From positions 4,297,136-4,361,135 of the forward strand of contig OX638355.1 of assembly GCA_951813285.1 (NCBI GenBank): a DNA stretch of 64,000 nt, in the 5' to 3' direction. Under the pieces are notes generated by a model. That model saw only the letters and a list, made by a program, of their open reading frames with translations, made no database searches and was not told the origin of the DNA. Positions 26,863 through 35,452 of this stretch are shown piece by piece. The stretch is from Terriglobia bacterium. GTDB taxonomy: Bacteria > Acidobacteriota > Terriglobia > Versatilivoradales > Versatilivoraceae. Made by a program: the position numbers and the translations under genes. How positions within the stretch are numbered: position 1 is the first letter of the stretch; every line of letters begins with the position of its first letter.

Positions 26863-27906
26863 TCAAGCCTCGGCATGCTCGCGGGCGATGGCGGTGATCC
26901 GGGGCCGGTCCTCTGGAAGCACGGCCCTGCTCGGGGGCCTGACTGGACCGCCGGCCCGACCCAGGGCCTCCAGGGCTACCTTGATCCCACTCACGTGGTA
27001 GCCGGGACTGAGGGACCTGACTCGAGCCATGGGGTGTATCCGCGTCCGGAGCACCTCCTGCATGCGCTCGACCTCTCCCAGCTTCCCCTGCTTGCAAAAC
27101 TCCCTGCAGGCCTGAGGGACGAAGGTGGCCACGGCCGAGGTGTTGCCGCGGGCTCCGGCCGGCAGGGCCTTGACGGCGTGCCCCTCGCCGCGGGCGATCC
27201 AGACCAGCCGGTCGGAGACCAGAGTCCCCAACTCCTGTCCCATGGCGATGTCGCCGCTGGAATCCTCGAACCCCAGGACATTGGGAAGCTCGGACAGACG
27301 TTTCAGGACCCTGGGCCAGTACTTCTCCTTGCCGGTGGGGAAATTGTGGCCCGACACCGTGGCCAGCACCACTCCGATGTCGATCGATTGCGCCACCTCG
27401 GTGAAGTAGCGAATGGTGCCCTCGTCGTACCCGGGAATCCAGCTCCAGTAAGGGGGCGCAAACAGGAGGATGGCGTCGGCGCCGGCTTCCTGGGCGTTGC
27501 GGGCCATGATCCCGGCCATGCGGTAGCCGCCGCAGGCCCCCACCACCACCGGCAACTTGCCCTGGGCGCCACTGGCCGCGGCTTCCGCCATGGCCCGATG
27601 CTCCTGCAGGTCCAGCGAGAAGATCTCCCCCATGCCGCCCCCAACCACGATGGTCATGTCCTGGATTCCGGCATCGGCGTGGTGGGCGATGTTGCGGCGA
27701 AGACCCTCGGCGTTGAGGCTGCCGTCCGTATGAAAGGGGGTCACCATGAAGCAGTGAACCCCCTGGATGCGCTCGCGAAGGCGGTCCATGTCGGGGCGGT
27801 TGCGGGAACGCGGTTCGGCCCATCCGGCGACCGGGGTCCTCAACGTGGCAGCCCCGGCCATCAGGCCCACCTTCCTGAGAAGCGCTCTGCGGCTGGAGCC
27901 GGGCAT
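26863..27906 (-). CDS. DapA-like TIM barrel protein lacking the Schiff-base lysine, exported
   Basis: A 347-residue protein of the dihydrodipicolinate synthase / N-acetylneuraminate lyase fold. It starts with a Tat-like leader 'SRRALLRKVGLMAGAATL' (ATG 27906 after GGAGGAA). The barrel start 'GVHCFMVTPFHTDGSLNAEG' is normal. The usual GTTGE loop reads GGGMGE, and the segment that carries the catalytic lysine in active members (GxKxxxGD) reads 'VLGFEDSSGD', with Glu in place of Lys. It therefore cannot use the standard Schiff-base mechanism. It is the first gene of a minus-strand operon ending in the DUF1501 gene, which hints at a secreted substrate-binding or altered catalytic role. Confidence 0.8.
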   Translation of the reverse strand: MPGSSRRALLRKVGLMAGAATLRTPVAGWAEPRSRNRPDMDRLRERIQGVHCFMVTPFHTDGSLNAEGLRRNIAHHADAGIQDMTIVVGGGMGEIFSLDLQEHRAMAEAAASGAQGKLPVVVGACGGYRMAGIMARNAQEAGADAILLFAPPYWSWIPGYDEGTIRYFTEVAQSIDIGVVLATVSGHNFPTGKEKYWPRVLKRLSELPNVLGFEDSSGDIAMGQELGTLVSDRLVWIARGEGHAVKALPAGARGNTSAVATFVPQACREFCKQGKLGEVERMQEVLRTRIHPMARVRSLSPGYHVSGIKVALEALGRAGGPVRPPSRAVLPEDRPRITAIAREHAEA

Positions 27907-28119
27907 CGTCGGGTTTCCTCCCACCTTCACGTCAACTCTGGAGTTGACAGCATGTTACCACCGCAGGGGCAAGGGGCACAATGCCGTGCCGGGACCGCGA
28001 TTGGCGTGATTCCGAGGATGGAATGTGAAGGGTTCCGGAACCCGGTCTCGCAGGTCGTTGCCGGATGATGAGCGTCTGAGAACTTGGCCCGTACGAGTCA
28101 CGTATCGGAGCCGCTGCAA

Positions 28120-28665
28120 TCAAGGCAGGAGTTTCAATAGTCCGACGATGGCAAGGACGGTCGCCCCCTGCATGAGCCACATGTGCTTGTACAGGTCGGC
28201 CTTCAGTCCGACAATGTTCTGTTTCAGTTCAGACCGAAGATTGGCGGAATCCTGCTTCAGCTCGGACCGAAGTTCGGCCGTGTCCTGCTTCAATTCGGAA
28301 CGAAGTTCGGCCGTGTCCTGCTTCAATTCGGAACGAAGATCGGCGGTGTCCTGCTTCAAGTCGGACTGAAGTTCAACAATCTCACGTTTGAATTCGGACC
28401 GAAGTTCAACAATCTCGCGTTTGAACTCGGACCGAACATCGACAATGTCCTGCTTCAGCTCGGACTGAAGATCGGCGATGTCCTGTTTTAGCTCGGACCG
28501 AAGATTGCCAATGTCGTGCTTCAACTCGGACCTGAATTCGGCAACGTCATTTTTATCGGCTAGATCCGACATGTCGGGAATGGCTTCCGCCGCCGCTCTG
28601 GCTTTTTCCTCTGACGCCCCCGCATCGACCAGCGCCCGATAAACCTCCGTGACCATGATGCTCAT
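28120..28665 (-). CDS. Hendecad-repeat coiled-coil protein with C-terminal membrane anchor
   Basis: A 181-residue protein of the DUF1640/CCDC90-like type. A short N-terminal domain ('LVDAGASEEKARAAAEAIPD') is followed by ten near-perfect 11-residue repeats with consensus RSELKQDTAEL (about residues 45-155) and one membrane helix ('HMWLMQGATVLAIVGLLKLL'). The 33-bp repeats are also conserved in the DNA, so the array has grown or been homogenised recently. An 11-residue period gives a straight, right-handed-leaning coiled coil, suggesting a rigid membrane-tethered rod. Related proteins are common in environmental bacteria with unknown function. Confidence 0.85.
   Translation of the reverse strand: MSIMVTEVYRALVDAGASEEKARAAAEAIPDMSDLADKNDVAEFRSELKHDIGNLRSELKQDIADLQSELKQDIVDVRSEFKREIVELRSEFKREIVELQSDLKQDTADLRSELKQDTAELRSELKQDTAELRSELKQDSANLRSELKQNIVGLKADLYKHMWLMQGATVLAIVGLLKLLP
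28200..28530. repeat. 33-bp tandem repeats inside the coiled-coil gene
   Basis: About ten copies of a 33-bp unit (for example CTGCTTCAATTCGGAACGAA on the plus strand), each encoding one 11-residue turn of the rod. Neighbouring units are often identical for 20 bases or more. Confidence 0.8.
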
Positions 28666-29027
28666 GGCGCCTCCCTCTCCTTTCTTTGGATCCTACGGCT
28701 TTCACTTGGCGTTCCACCTGCTCACCGTTCAATCCTGCTGCCGGTTGGAAGCGGAGCGCCGGTCCCCAAGTGTCTGCAGGACTTGCAATGGCCGCAGGGA
28801 TAGGAGCAGCCCACAAACGGTCCGTGTGGAGAGGGAGTCTTCGAGGACATAACCAGTATAATTGCGCGATCCCGTTGGCGCAAGCCCTGCCGCCTCTCCC
28901 GAGGCCGGCACTACGCCGGTTGGTGATCCCGATCTCCCCGCATCGGGTATGATGGCTGCCGCAGGAGTCCAAGGCTTCTGAGGGAAGTTCGACAACCCGC
29001 GGAATCAGCCCAATCCGGGAGAAGCCC
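28666..29027. other. Intergenic region, nothing recognised
   Basis: This 360-base divergent gap between the coiled-coil gene and the carbamoylase gene has no supported gene or structure; it should carry both promoters. Confidence 0.5.
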
Positions 29028-30362
29028 GTGCAGCCATCCGAAATCAACCGGTTTCCCGACCTCTGCCGCCTGACCCTCGGCTTGTTGCTGCTCTCTTGGC
29101 CTCTGCAAGGGGCCGAATCCGAAGCACCGGCGGCTCTCCGGGTCAATGCGGAACGCCTCCAGGAGCGCATTGACCGACTGGCCCACATTGGAGGGAGCAC
29201 CCAGGGAGTGACCCGTTTGGCATTCACCGAGGCCGACCTCCGCGGCCGGGCTTATGTGACCCGATTAATGCAGGAGGCCGGCCTGGAGGTCCGAGTCGAC
29301 GAGGCCGGCAACCTGTCCGGCCTCCTGCAGGGTGGTTCGCCCGAACTTGCCCCCATTGTGCTGGGGTCCCACACCGACACCGTGCCGCGAGCAGGGGTCT
29401 ACGACGGCGTTCTGGGGGTGATGGCGGCCATCGAGTGCGTCCAGGTTCTGGGGGAGAATGGAATCCGGACTCGACACCCGCTGGAAGTCGTCGTCTTCGC
29501 CAACGAAGAAGGAGGCTTGACCGGCAGCCGCGCCCTGGCGGGCCGGCTCAACGCCCAAGCCCTGGAGGAATCCAGCCGCAGCGGAATGTCCATCCGGCAG
29601 GGGATTGCGGCCCTGGGCGGGAATGCCGAGAGAATCTCCCGGGTCATCCGCCGCCCCGGAGAGGTGAAGGCTTACCTGGAGTTGCACATCGAGCAGGGCG
29701 GCAGCCTGGAGTCGGAGGAGACCGACATCGGCATTGTGGAGGGATTCGTCGGCATCCGCTGGTGGGACGTAACCGTGACGGGTTCAGCCAACCACGCCGG
29801 CACCACACCCATGAACGCCCGCCGGGACGCCCTGCTGGCGGCCGCCAGGCTGGTGATCGCGGTCAACCGGGCCGCCACCAGCCTTCCCGGAAGACAGGTG
29901 GCCACGGTGGGGCGCATCAGGGCCGAGCCGGGAGCTCCCAACGTCATTCCCGGACGGGTGGAGCTGAGCCTGGAGCTGCGCGATCTCGCGAAGCCCAAGC
30001 TGGAGCGGGTCTTTCAGAAAATCCGGCGGCGGGCGCGAATCATCGAACAGGAGACCGGGACCGGGATAGAGTTCACCGAAATCGACATCGGGGTGGAGCC
30101 GAGCCTGACCGACCCGAACTTGCAGGAGGTGATCCGGAAATCGGCCGAAGCCCTGGACCTGAGCTACGCCCGACTGCCCAGCGGGGCCGCCCACGACGCC
30201 CAGAATATGGTCCACATTGCTCCCTCCGCCCTGATCTTCGTTCCCAGCGTGGGCGGGATCAGCCACTCGCCAAAGGAATACACCAAACCGCGCGACGTCA
30301 CCAACGGAGCCAACCTGCTGCTGCAAACGCTGCTCCGGCTGGACCGCCAGGCTGGGCCCTGA
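29028..30362 (+). CDS. Zn-dependent amidohydrolase, N-carbamoylase/allantoate type (M20 family), exported
   Basis: A 444-residue enzyme that hydrolyses carbamoyl-amino acids or related ureido compounds. Metal ligands of the M20/hydantoinase-carbamoylase family are visible: 'VLGSHTDTV' (His), 'YDGVLGVMA' (Asp), 'VVFANEEGG' (Glu), 'LELHIEQGGSLE' (His) and 'LPSGAAHDAQNM' (His). The dimerisation domain is present ('VTVTGSANHAGTTPMNARRD'). An N-terminal leader ('LCRLTLGLLLLSWPLQGAES') predicts export, which is unusual because most family members are cytoplasmic. Start is GTG 29028 after GGGAGAA. Confidence 0.88.
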   Translation: MQPSEINRFPDLCRLTLGLLLLSWPLQGAESEAPAALRVNAERLQERIDRLAHIGGSTQGVTRLAFTEADLRGRAYVTRLMQEAGLEVRVDEAGNLSGLLQGGSPELAPIVLGSHTDTVPRAGVYDGVLGVMAAIECVQVLGENGIRTRHPLEVVVFANEEGGLTGSRALAGRLNAQALEESSRSGMSIRQGIAALGGNAERISRVIRRPGEVKAYLELHIEQGGSLESEETDIGIVEGFVGIRWWDVTVTGSANHAGTTPMNARRDALLAAARLVIAVNRAATSLPGRQVATVGRIRAEPGAPNVIPGRVELSLELRDLAKPKLERVFQKIRRRARIIEQETGTGIEFTEIDIGVEPSLTDPNLQEVIRKSAEALDLSYARLPSGAAHDAQNMVHIAPSALIFVPSVGGISHSPKEYTKPRDVTNGANLLLQTLLRLDRQAGP

Positions 30363-30407
30363 CCGGACCTTCCGACACGGAATGGCGGCCCGGCGCCTGC
30401 CCCCCAC

Positions 30408-30480
30408 CGCATCAGCCTTCGCCATTCGGCGCTGCCGTTCGGAGGCGCCGCGTTGGCCCCCCTCCGCATCAGCCTTCGCC
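30408..30480. repeat. Short direct repeat in a convergent gap
   Basis: CGCATCAGCCTTCGCC occurs at about 30409 and again about 56 bases later, within 270 non-coding bases that also contain CCGCC/GGCGG dyads. No gene is seen here. Confidence 0.5.
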
Positions 30481-30634
30481 TGCGGCTCGGCTTCTGCGAC
30501 TCCCCCACCGCAACCGACGCACGCCGGCGGTTACCGCTACGCGGCGCCCGGTGAGTGAATTTCAGCCTACGGCATCGCCGGGGAGCACGGGCGTCCTGCC
30601 CACAAATGTCCCGGCCGATGCTTCAGCCGGCCGG

Positions 30635-32503
30635 CTACCCGGGGGTTTCCGTGTGCAGGTCCCATCCCCCCAGTTCCCAAACCCTTACGTTGGTGGGTCG
30701 GAAGGGAGGCTGACCCGAAGCCATCCAGTCAGACACCTCTTCCCGGTGTCCCAGCCGCAGAACATTGCGCACTCTGTGGGTCCCGTCCCAGAAGAAGAGG
30801 TTTTCCACCCCGGCCTCGTAGAGTTGGTGCGCCTTGCGGTATTGAGCTTCCTTCGTCAGGAACCGCGGCATCATGTTCAGGGCCACCCGGGTTCGGGTGC
30901 CCTTGACCAGGGAGACAAACCACTCCACATCCTGGGGGTCCTCCCAGCTGGGTTCGCCGTCCCATGTGTTTGGGCCAACTTTATTTCCATAGGCTCCTAT
31001 CCGCTCGACCGAGGAATAGGGAATAATCACATCCACCAGACCTTCCTCAACCCAGGTGGCCAGGTCCATCCCCAACAGCAGGTTTTCTTCGCCATTGGAA
31101 ACAACAGCTGTGATCTCGAAGGGCGTCTCCCTCTTCAGCTCTCGAGCTATCTGGTCCAGCTCGGCCCGCAGCTCTCTCATGAACTGGGTCAGGAACTGTG
31201 AACGGTGGCGCATGAAGCGAGGATCATTCTCCGGAAGCTGGCGCGGGTCCAAGCCGTACTTTTTCTGAAACCCTTCAACCACCGGCGCCTCGTAGGCCAC
31301 CAGCGGTGGGCGGCGATTGTAGAGAACCGCCACTCCGTCGATAGGATTTTCCGTGGCCACTTCACGATAGAGCGACAACACATAGCGCCGAGTCTCGGGG
31401 AAGGCATAGGAGATACGGGGCATGGGTTTGCCCTCGCGATTCATGCAGACCAACTCCGGGTGCTTTTCATAAAAGCCGACGCCCGGAAGCGTCGGACCAT
31501 AGTTGGCCGGGTAGATGAAGCCCCCGGGACGGTAGGAGGCATGGAACTCTATTCCCAACTGGCGGGCGTACTCGGCAGCCACCAGAAAGGGGTCCACCCC
31601 GTTCTCGTGGTAGGCCTTCCAGCTCTCGGCCCACCAGCGGCTGTGGGGGCTGGTAAAGAAGGGACGGCCCCCTGCCGCTTGGGTCAAATCCAGCGAGTGG
31701 TCCCGGGCGATCTTGGAGATACGCTTGGCGCGGTCGCCGGTACCGAATTCCCAGTAGACCCGGGCCACGTCGGAATGACGCAGCGGTTCCAGTTGATCCC
31801 GGATTTTCTGCTCGGTTCCGCTGCGATCGATCACTCCGGCGTCGTTATGGATGAACAGTCTCTTGGTGTCCTTACGACGACGGTCAGTCTGGATGGATCG
31901 CACCTGCTTCTCAGTGAGGGGCACCAGCTTGATGTAAGCGACCCAGGCGTGCACCGCCATGGGCTCGACGATCTGCTTGAAAACGATGTCCCTACCGGTG
32001 AGGTCGGCTTCCTTCCAGAAAATATCATCGATAAAATGCTCCTGATGGTCCTTGGCCCCCTCGAGCCCCGTCAGGGTGGCGAAGGCCTTGTCGTGGCTCA
32101 GGCGGACCTGAATTCGTCTGGGGCCGGTGAACGGTTCGCGGTAGATGCCGATGTAGATCCGGTGCCATCCTTCCCGCTGCAGCGGATAGGTGATTTCAGG
32201 TGGCCGGTTGTCCTCGGCGGCCACCAGCAGGTTGCCGCTCAAGGAATCGGTGGCGTAGGAAAGCAGCCGCCAGGTGCCATGTTTCCATTCACTGGCCAGG
32301 GCGGAAGTCGGCTGGCACTTCTCCAGGTCGGTCAGATAGATGGCGTTGGGCTCCGAAGCAGCGTTGGAAGTCCCCACCGCGGGTTGCTCACCGGAAGGGG
32401 GCGACACCGCACAGCCGGTCCAGAGGATGGCCGTTGAAAGGAGCAGGCCGGCCGGCCGGCCGAACGGCACCTGATTTCTCATCCGTATCTTCTTCATGTT
32501 CAT
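30635..32503 (-). CDS. Lipoprotein with glycoside-hydrolase-like (GHL10-type) barrel
   Basis: About 622 residues. A lipobox 'LLLSTAILWTGC' predicts lipid anchoring. The first 200 residues look like a beta-rich binding domain; the rest resembles the putative glycoside-hydrolase-like barrels (GHL10/GH42-like) with 'GIEFHASYRPGGFIYPANYG', 'YVLSLYREVATENPIDGVAV' and 'VDVIIPYSSVERIG'. The active site is not certain. The gene begins within a few bases of the stop of the sialidase-like gene upstream, so the two form an operon, probably for carbohydrate use. Start is ATG 32503 or 32497. Confidence 0.7.
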   Translation of the reverse strand: MNMKKIRMRNQVPFGRPAGLLLSTAILWTGCAVSPPSGEQPAVGTSNAASEPNAIYLTDLEKCQPTSALASEWKHGTWRLLSYATDSLSGNLLVAAEDNRPPEITYPLQREGWHRIYIGIYREPFTGPRRIQVRLSHDKAFATLTGLEGAKDHQEHFIDDIFWKEADLTGRDIVFKQIVEPMAVHAWVAYIKLVPLTEKQVRSIQTDRRRKDTKRLFIHNDAGVIDRSGTEQKIRDQLEPLRHSDVARVYWEFGTGDRAKRISKIARDHSLDLTQAAGGRPFFTSPHSRWWAESWKAYHENGVDPFLVAAEYARQLGIEFHASYRPGGFIYPANYGPTLPGVGFYEKHPELVCMNREGKPMPRISYAFPETRRYVLSLYREVATENPIDGVAVLYNRRPPLVAYEAPVVEGFQKKYGLDPRQLPENDPRFMRHRSQFLTQFMRELRAELDQIARELKRETPFEITAVVSNGEENLLLGMDLATWVEEGLVDVIIPYSSVERIGAYGNKVGPNTWDGEPSWEDPQDVEWFVSLVKGTRTRVALNMMPRFLTKEAQYRKAHQLYEAGVENLFFWDGTHRVRNVLRLGHREEVSDWMASGQPPFRPTNVRVWELGGWDLHTETPG

Positions 32504-32508
32504 AAGCC

Positions 32509-33783
32509 TCAAGCCTCGGGGGCCTTCATGTCGGCCAGCATCTCGTCGGTGATGTTTTTTCCCAGGACGAACTGTTTGCGGTCAGCGTACCAGAAGGTTC
32601 GCTGGCCGTCCCGCTCCGTCAGGCTGGCGTACATGGCCAGCCACCAGAGCCGGGTCACCCCGGCGGTGACCTTCTGGGTGTCGAAGAGAAACTTGGGTTC
32701 GCTGAACCAGAGGGGTTGCTCCGCCTGGGGGCGAAACTCTCCCACGGTGATGTAGACGGGGCGGCGGGCGTCCATGTCCCAGGGGCCGGTGGCCCCGTCC
32801 CGGTAGCCGGAGTGGTTGTGGTAGAAGAACAGGTAACGGCCATCAGCCAGGCGGTAGAGGGGCTCGGGCGACTTGGGATGCTCGACCTTGGCGCCGTTGT
32901 CTCGATAGCGCATGGGTTGGGTGGGACGCCAGCTGTGGCCGTGGTCATCGGAAACGGTGTACCAGATGTAACCGGTGACAGTCCTCATGGTGGTGAACAA
33001 TCGCCCGTCCGGCAGAAGCACCAGCCCCGGCTCCTGGGCCAGGCTGTAGCCGCGAGAGTGCTCGGGCTCGATGTTGGGCGAGACCCTAACGGTTCCTGCC
33101 TCGTCCGGCAGCCAGGTGATTTTCAGGTCCTTGGGGTGGGGGCCTTCATCCACGTTTTCGAAACGCATGAACTCGATGCCGCTGTCGGAGTGGTTTCGAT
33201 TCCCCCCGATGGGTCGGGGATAAGCCATGCGGCTGCTCCAGCGCGTGAATCCCACGATCACCCGGTCCCTGGCGTCCCGGATGGGCTGCTGCCAGATGAT
33301 CCCGCTGGGATGGACCTTGGGATCGGGGTGGTCGAAACGGGTCCGCCGCCAGGGGAGATCCACGCCACTGGCGATCCATGTGTGACCATCGTCATCGGAA
33401 TATTTCACCCGCAGGGGCCCGGAGTAGAGTCCCCCGTCGCCGTAACCCAGATGCTGATTGTAGAGACAGTAAATCCGGCCCGTGCGGCTGATCAGGGGGA
33501 ATCCCAGGGCCGGGACCATGTTCTTGTACTTGGGCTCGTCAATGGCAACAATCGGGGACCACGTCTTTCCACCATCCTTGCTGCGGGAGCAAACCACCCG
33601 CAGGTCGGGAGAACTCTCATGGGAACCCTGGGTCCACATGCACATGAGATCGCCTCCCGGGGTATAAAAGACGTGGATGTGGTCGGAATACTCGTCACGT
33701 TCCCCCGGAGCCTCCTGCAGATAGACGGCATAGTCGGGGGTGGTCCGTTTCCAGTCATCGGTATAGCAGTTCCCATTGGGCAT
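32509..33783 (-). CDS. Sialidase/BNR-repeat protein
   Basis: A 424-residue six-bladed propeller-type protein with Asp boxes (SxDxGxxW): 'SRSKDGGKTWSPIV', 'YSDDDGHTWIASG' and 'VSDDHGHSWRPT'. It also has 'GFTRWSSRM' and 'LVLLPDGRLFTTMRTVTGYI', typical of exo-alpha-sialidase-like enzymes. No leader is obvious with ATG 33783; the longer frame upstream lacks similarity. It is followed directly by the GHL10-like lipoprotein. It may act on a glycan fragment in the cytoplasm or be exported by an unseen signal. Confidence 0.75.
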   Translation of the reverse strand: MPNGNCYTDDWKRTTPDYAVYLQEAPGERDEYSDHIHVFYTPGGDLMCMWTQGSHESSPDLRVVCSRSKDGGKTWSPIVAIDEPKYKNMVPALGFPLISRTGRIYCLYNQHLGYGDGGLYSGPLRVKYSDDDGHTWIASGVDLPWRRTRFDHPDPKVHPSGIIWQQPIRDARDRVIVGFTRWSSRMAYPRPIGGNRNHSDSGIEFMRFENVDEGPHPKDLKITWLPDEAGTVRVSPNIEPEHSRGYSLAQEPGLVLLPDGRLFTTMRTVTGYIWYTVSDDHGHSWRPTQPMRYRDNGAKVEHPKSPEPLYRLADGRYLFFYHNHSGYRDGATGPWDMDARRPVYITVGEFRPQAEQPLWFSEPKFLFDTQKVTAGVTRLWWLAMYASLTERDGQRTFWYADRKQFVLGKNITDEMLADMKAPEA

Positions 33784-34091
33784 CTTCGATTCTTCTCCCT
33801 TCGATGTCGGCGTTCCCGGGCCCGGCGCCGACCCGGCCTCGTGTCGTGAATCAGCACCTAATCTATTCGATGTTTCCGGACAACTCAAAGAGAAAAGCGC
33901 ACCCCGAAACAGGGATGCCCGGGATTGGGGGATGAGCTCAATCGTATCAGCTCTGTCGGCCCGGTTCCTCTCCAGTTGTCCTGCAAATCGCGGCACCCTT
34001 TTTGAGATTGACTCTACCCGGGGTTGAATATATGTTTCCGGTCTTGCAGCCGAGGAGCCCGGTTTCGGTCAATCCCAGTGAGGAATCCTCC
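33784..34091. other. Divergent promoter region, nothing else recognised
   Basis: These 308 bases separate the sialidase-like gene (minus) from the LLM oxidoreductase (plus). Open frames that enter it lack homology. Confidence 0.45.
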
Positions 34092-35213
34092 ATGAGTCCC
34101 GCCCAACCCCTGAAATACGGCATGTTCCTGATGCCCATCCACAACCCGGCCAAGCCCAAGGCCCAGTGCTACGACGAGGACCTGGAACTGATCGGCCGCT
34201 GCGAGGAGTGGGGATACGAGGAGTTCTGGGTGGGCGAGCACCACACCTCAAGCTACGAAAACATCGTCATGCCGGAGATCTTTCTGGCCAAGGCGTTTAC
34301 CCTGACCGAGAGGATTCGTCTGGGACCGGCGCCCATTTGTCTTCAATACCACCACCCCGCCCAGGTAGCCGGGCGTCTGGCCTTCCTGGACCATCTGTGC
34401 AAGGGACGACTGAACCTCTGCTTCGGGCCGGGCGCGGTTCCCTCCGACCTGGAAGTGCACAAGGTCGAACCCAGGAACAGCGGGGCCATGGTCGCCGAAT
34501 CCATCGACATGATCCTGAAACTCTGGGGGGAAACACCGCCGCGGGAGATGACCGGCAAATTCTGGGACTACCGCCTGAAGGAAAGTGTTTCGGCAGAACT
34601 TGGGACCGGAGTGGTTCACCGGCCCTACCAACTTCCCCATCCCCCCATCGCGGTCCCCTGCATGAGCCGCGGTTCGGGAACGGTCAAAATGGCCGGCGCC
34701 CGGGGCTTTCAGCCCTTCAGCCACCATATGCTCCATAGAGAGGTGCTGAAGGATCACTGGATCACTTACAGTCAGGCGGCTCGGCAGGCCGGACGGACAC
34801 CCCAACCGCGGGATTGGAAGGTTTCGCTCAACATCTTCGTGGCCGACTCGACCGCGGAAGCCAAACGCCTGGCGCGCGAAAATACCTTGGGCTGGACCAT
34901 CGAATACATCCTGACCTTTACCCGAAAGTTCGCCGGCGAGCTGAAGTTGTTCCGAAGAGACCCGGAGATGGACGACGCCGATTGCAACCTCGACTACTTC
35001 ATGAACGAGGTCGTCATTGCCGGCGACCCCGAAGAGGTGACCCGTCAGATCGTTGAGCTGCGCCGGGAGGTGGGACCGTTCGGCACGCTGGTGCTGGTGG
35101 CTCACGACTGGGACGACAAGGAGCGGCACATCCACAGCCTGGAGTTGTTCGCCTCCGAAGTCATGCCCGCCCTTCACCGCCAGATCTCTCCCAACCCGGT
35201 GGCAACGGGTTGA
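34092..35213 (+). CDS. LLM-class flavin-dependent oxidoreductase
   Basis: A 373-residue bacterial-luciferase-like monooxygenase. It shows the family start 'LKYGMFLMPIHNPAKP', 'YEEFWVGEHHTSSYENIVMP', 'RIRLGPAPICLQYHHPAQVA' and 'FLDHLCKGRLNLCFGPGAVP'. These enzymes use FMNH2 and oxygen to oxidise aldehydes, sulfonates or similar compounds. ATG 34092 follows GAGGAA. Single gene; substrate unknown. Confidence 0.9.
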   Translation: MSPAQPLKYGMFLMPIHNPAKPKAQCYDEDLELIGRCEEWGYEEFWVGEHHTSSYENIVMPEIFLAKAFTLTERIRLGPAPICLQYHHPAQVAGRLAFLDHLCKGRLNLCFGPGAVPSDLEVHKVEPRNSGAMVAESIDMILKLWGETPPREMTGKFWDYRLKESVSAELGTGVVHRPYQLPHPPIAVPCMSRGSGTVKMAGARGFQPFSHHMLHREVLKDHWITYSQAARQAGRTPQPRDWKVSLNIFVADSTAEAKRLARENTLGWTIEYILTFTRKFAGELKLFRRDPEMDDADCNLDYFMNEVVIAGDPEEVTRQIVELRREVGPFGTLVLVAHDWDDKERHIHSLELFASEVMPALHRQISPNPVATG

Positions 35214-35452
35214 TCGGCTGAATCCGGTTCCTCCTTCGATCCTTCAATTCTGAAACCCAAGGACAAGATTCTTCGTCAATGCAAGCGGGCGTCAACTCAC
35301 GGTCGCTGAAGAATGGGTGACAGCGCCAAGTCCCCTGGCCTATAATTGGCAGTTGCTTGGCCCCCTTTCGTTGGCGCAATTTTCCAGACTGAGGTCCCGG
35401 TTCCCTAACGGCGACCGCACCCCATTCCGAGGAGATGACACTGGAGGTTCCC

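Noticed and set aside
28200-28530. CRISPR-like array
   Set aside because: The 33-bp periodic sequence has no unique spacers; it is in-frame coding repeats of a coiled coil.
29435-31201. 588-codon plus-strand frame spanning the carbamoylase and the gap after it
   Set aside because: Overlaps two real genes out of frame and has the low-complexity Arg/Gly/Pro composition of a shadow.
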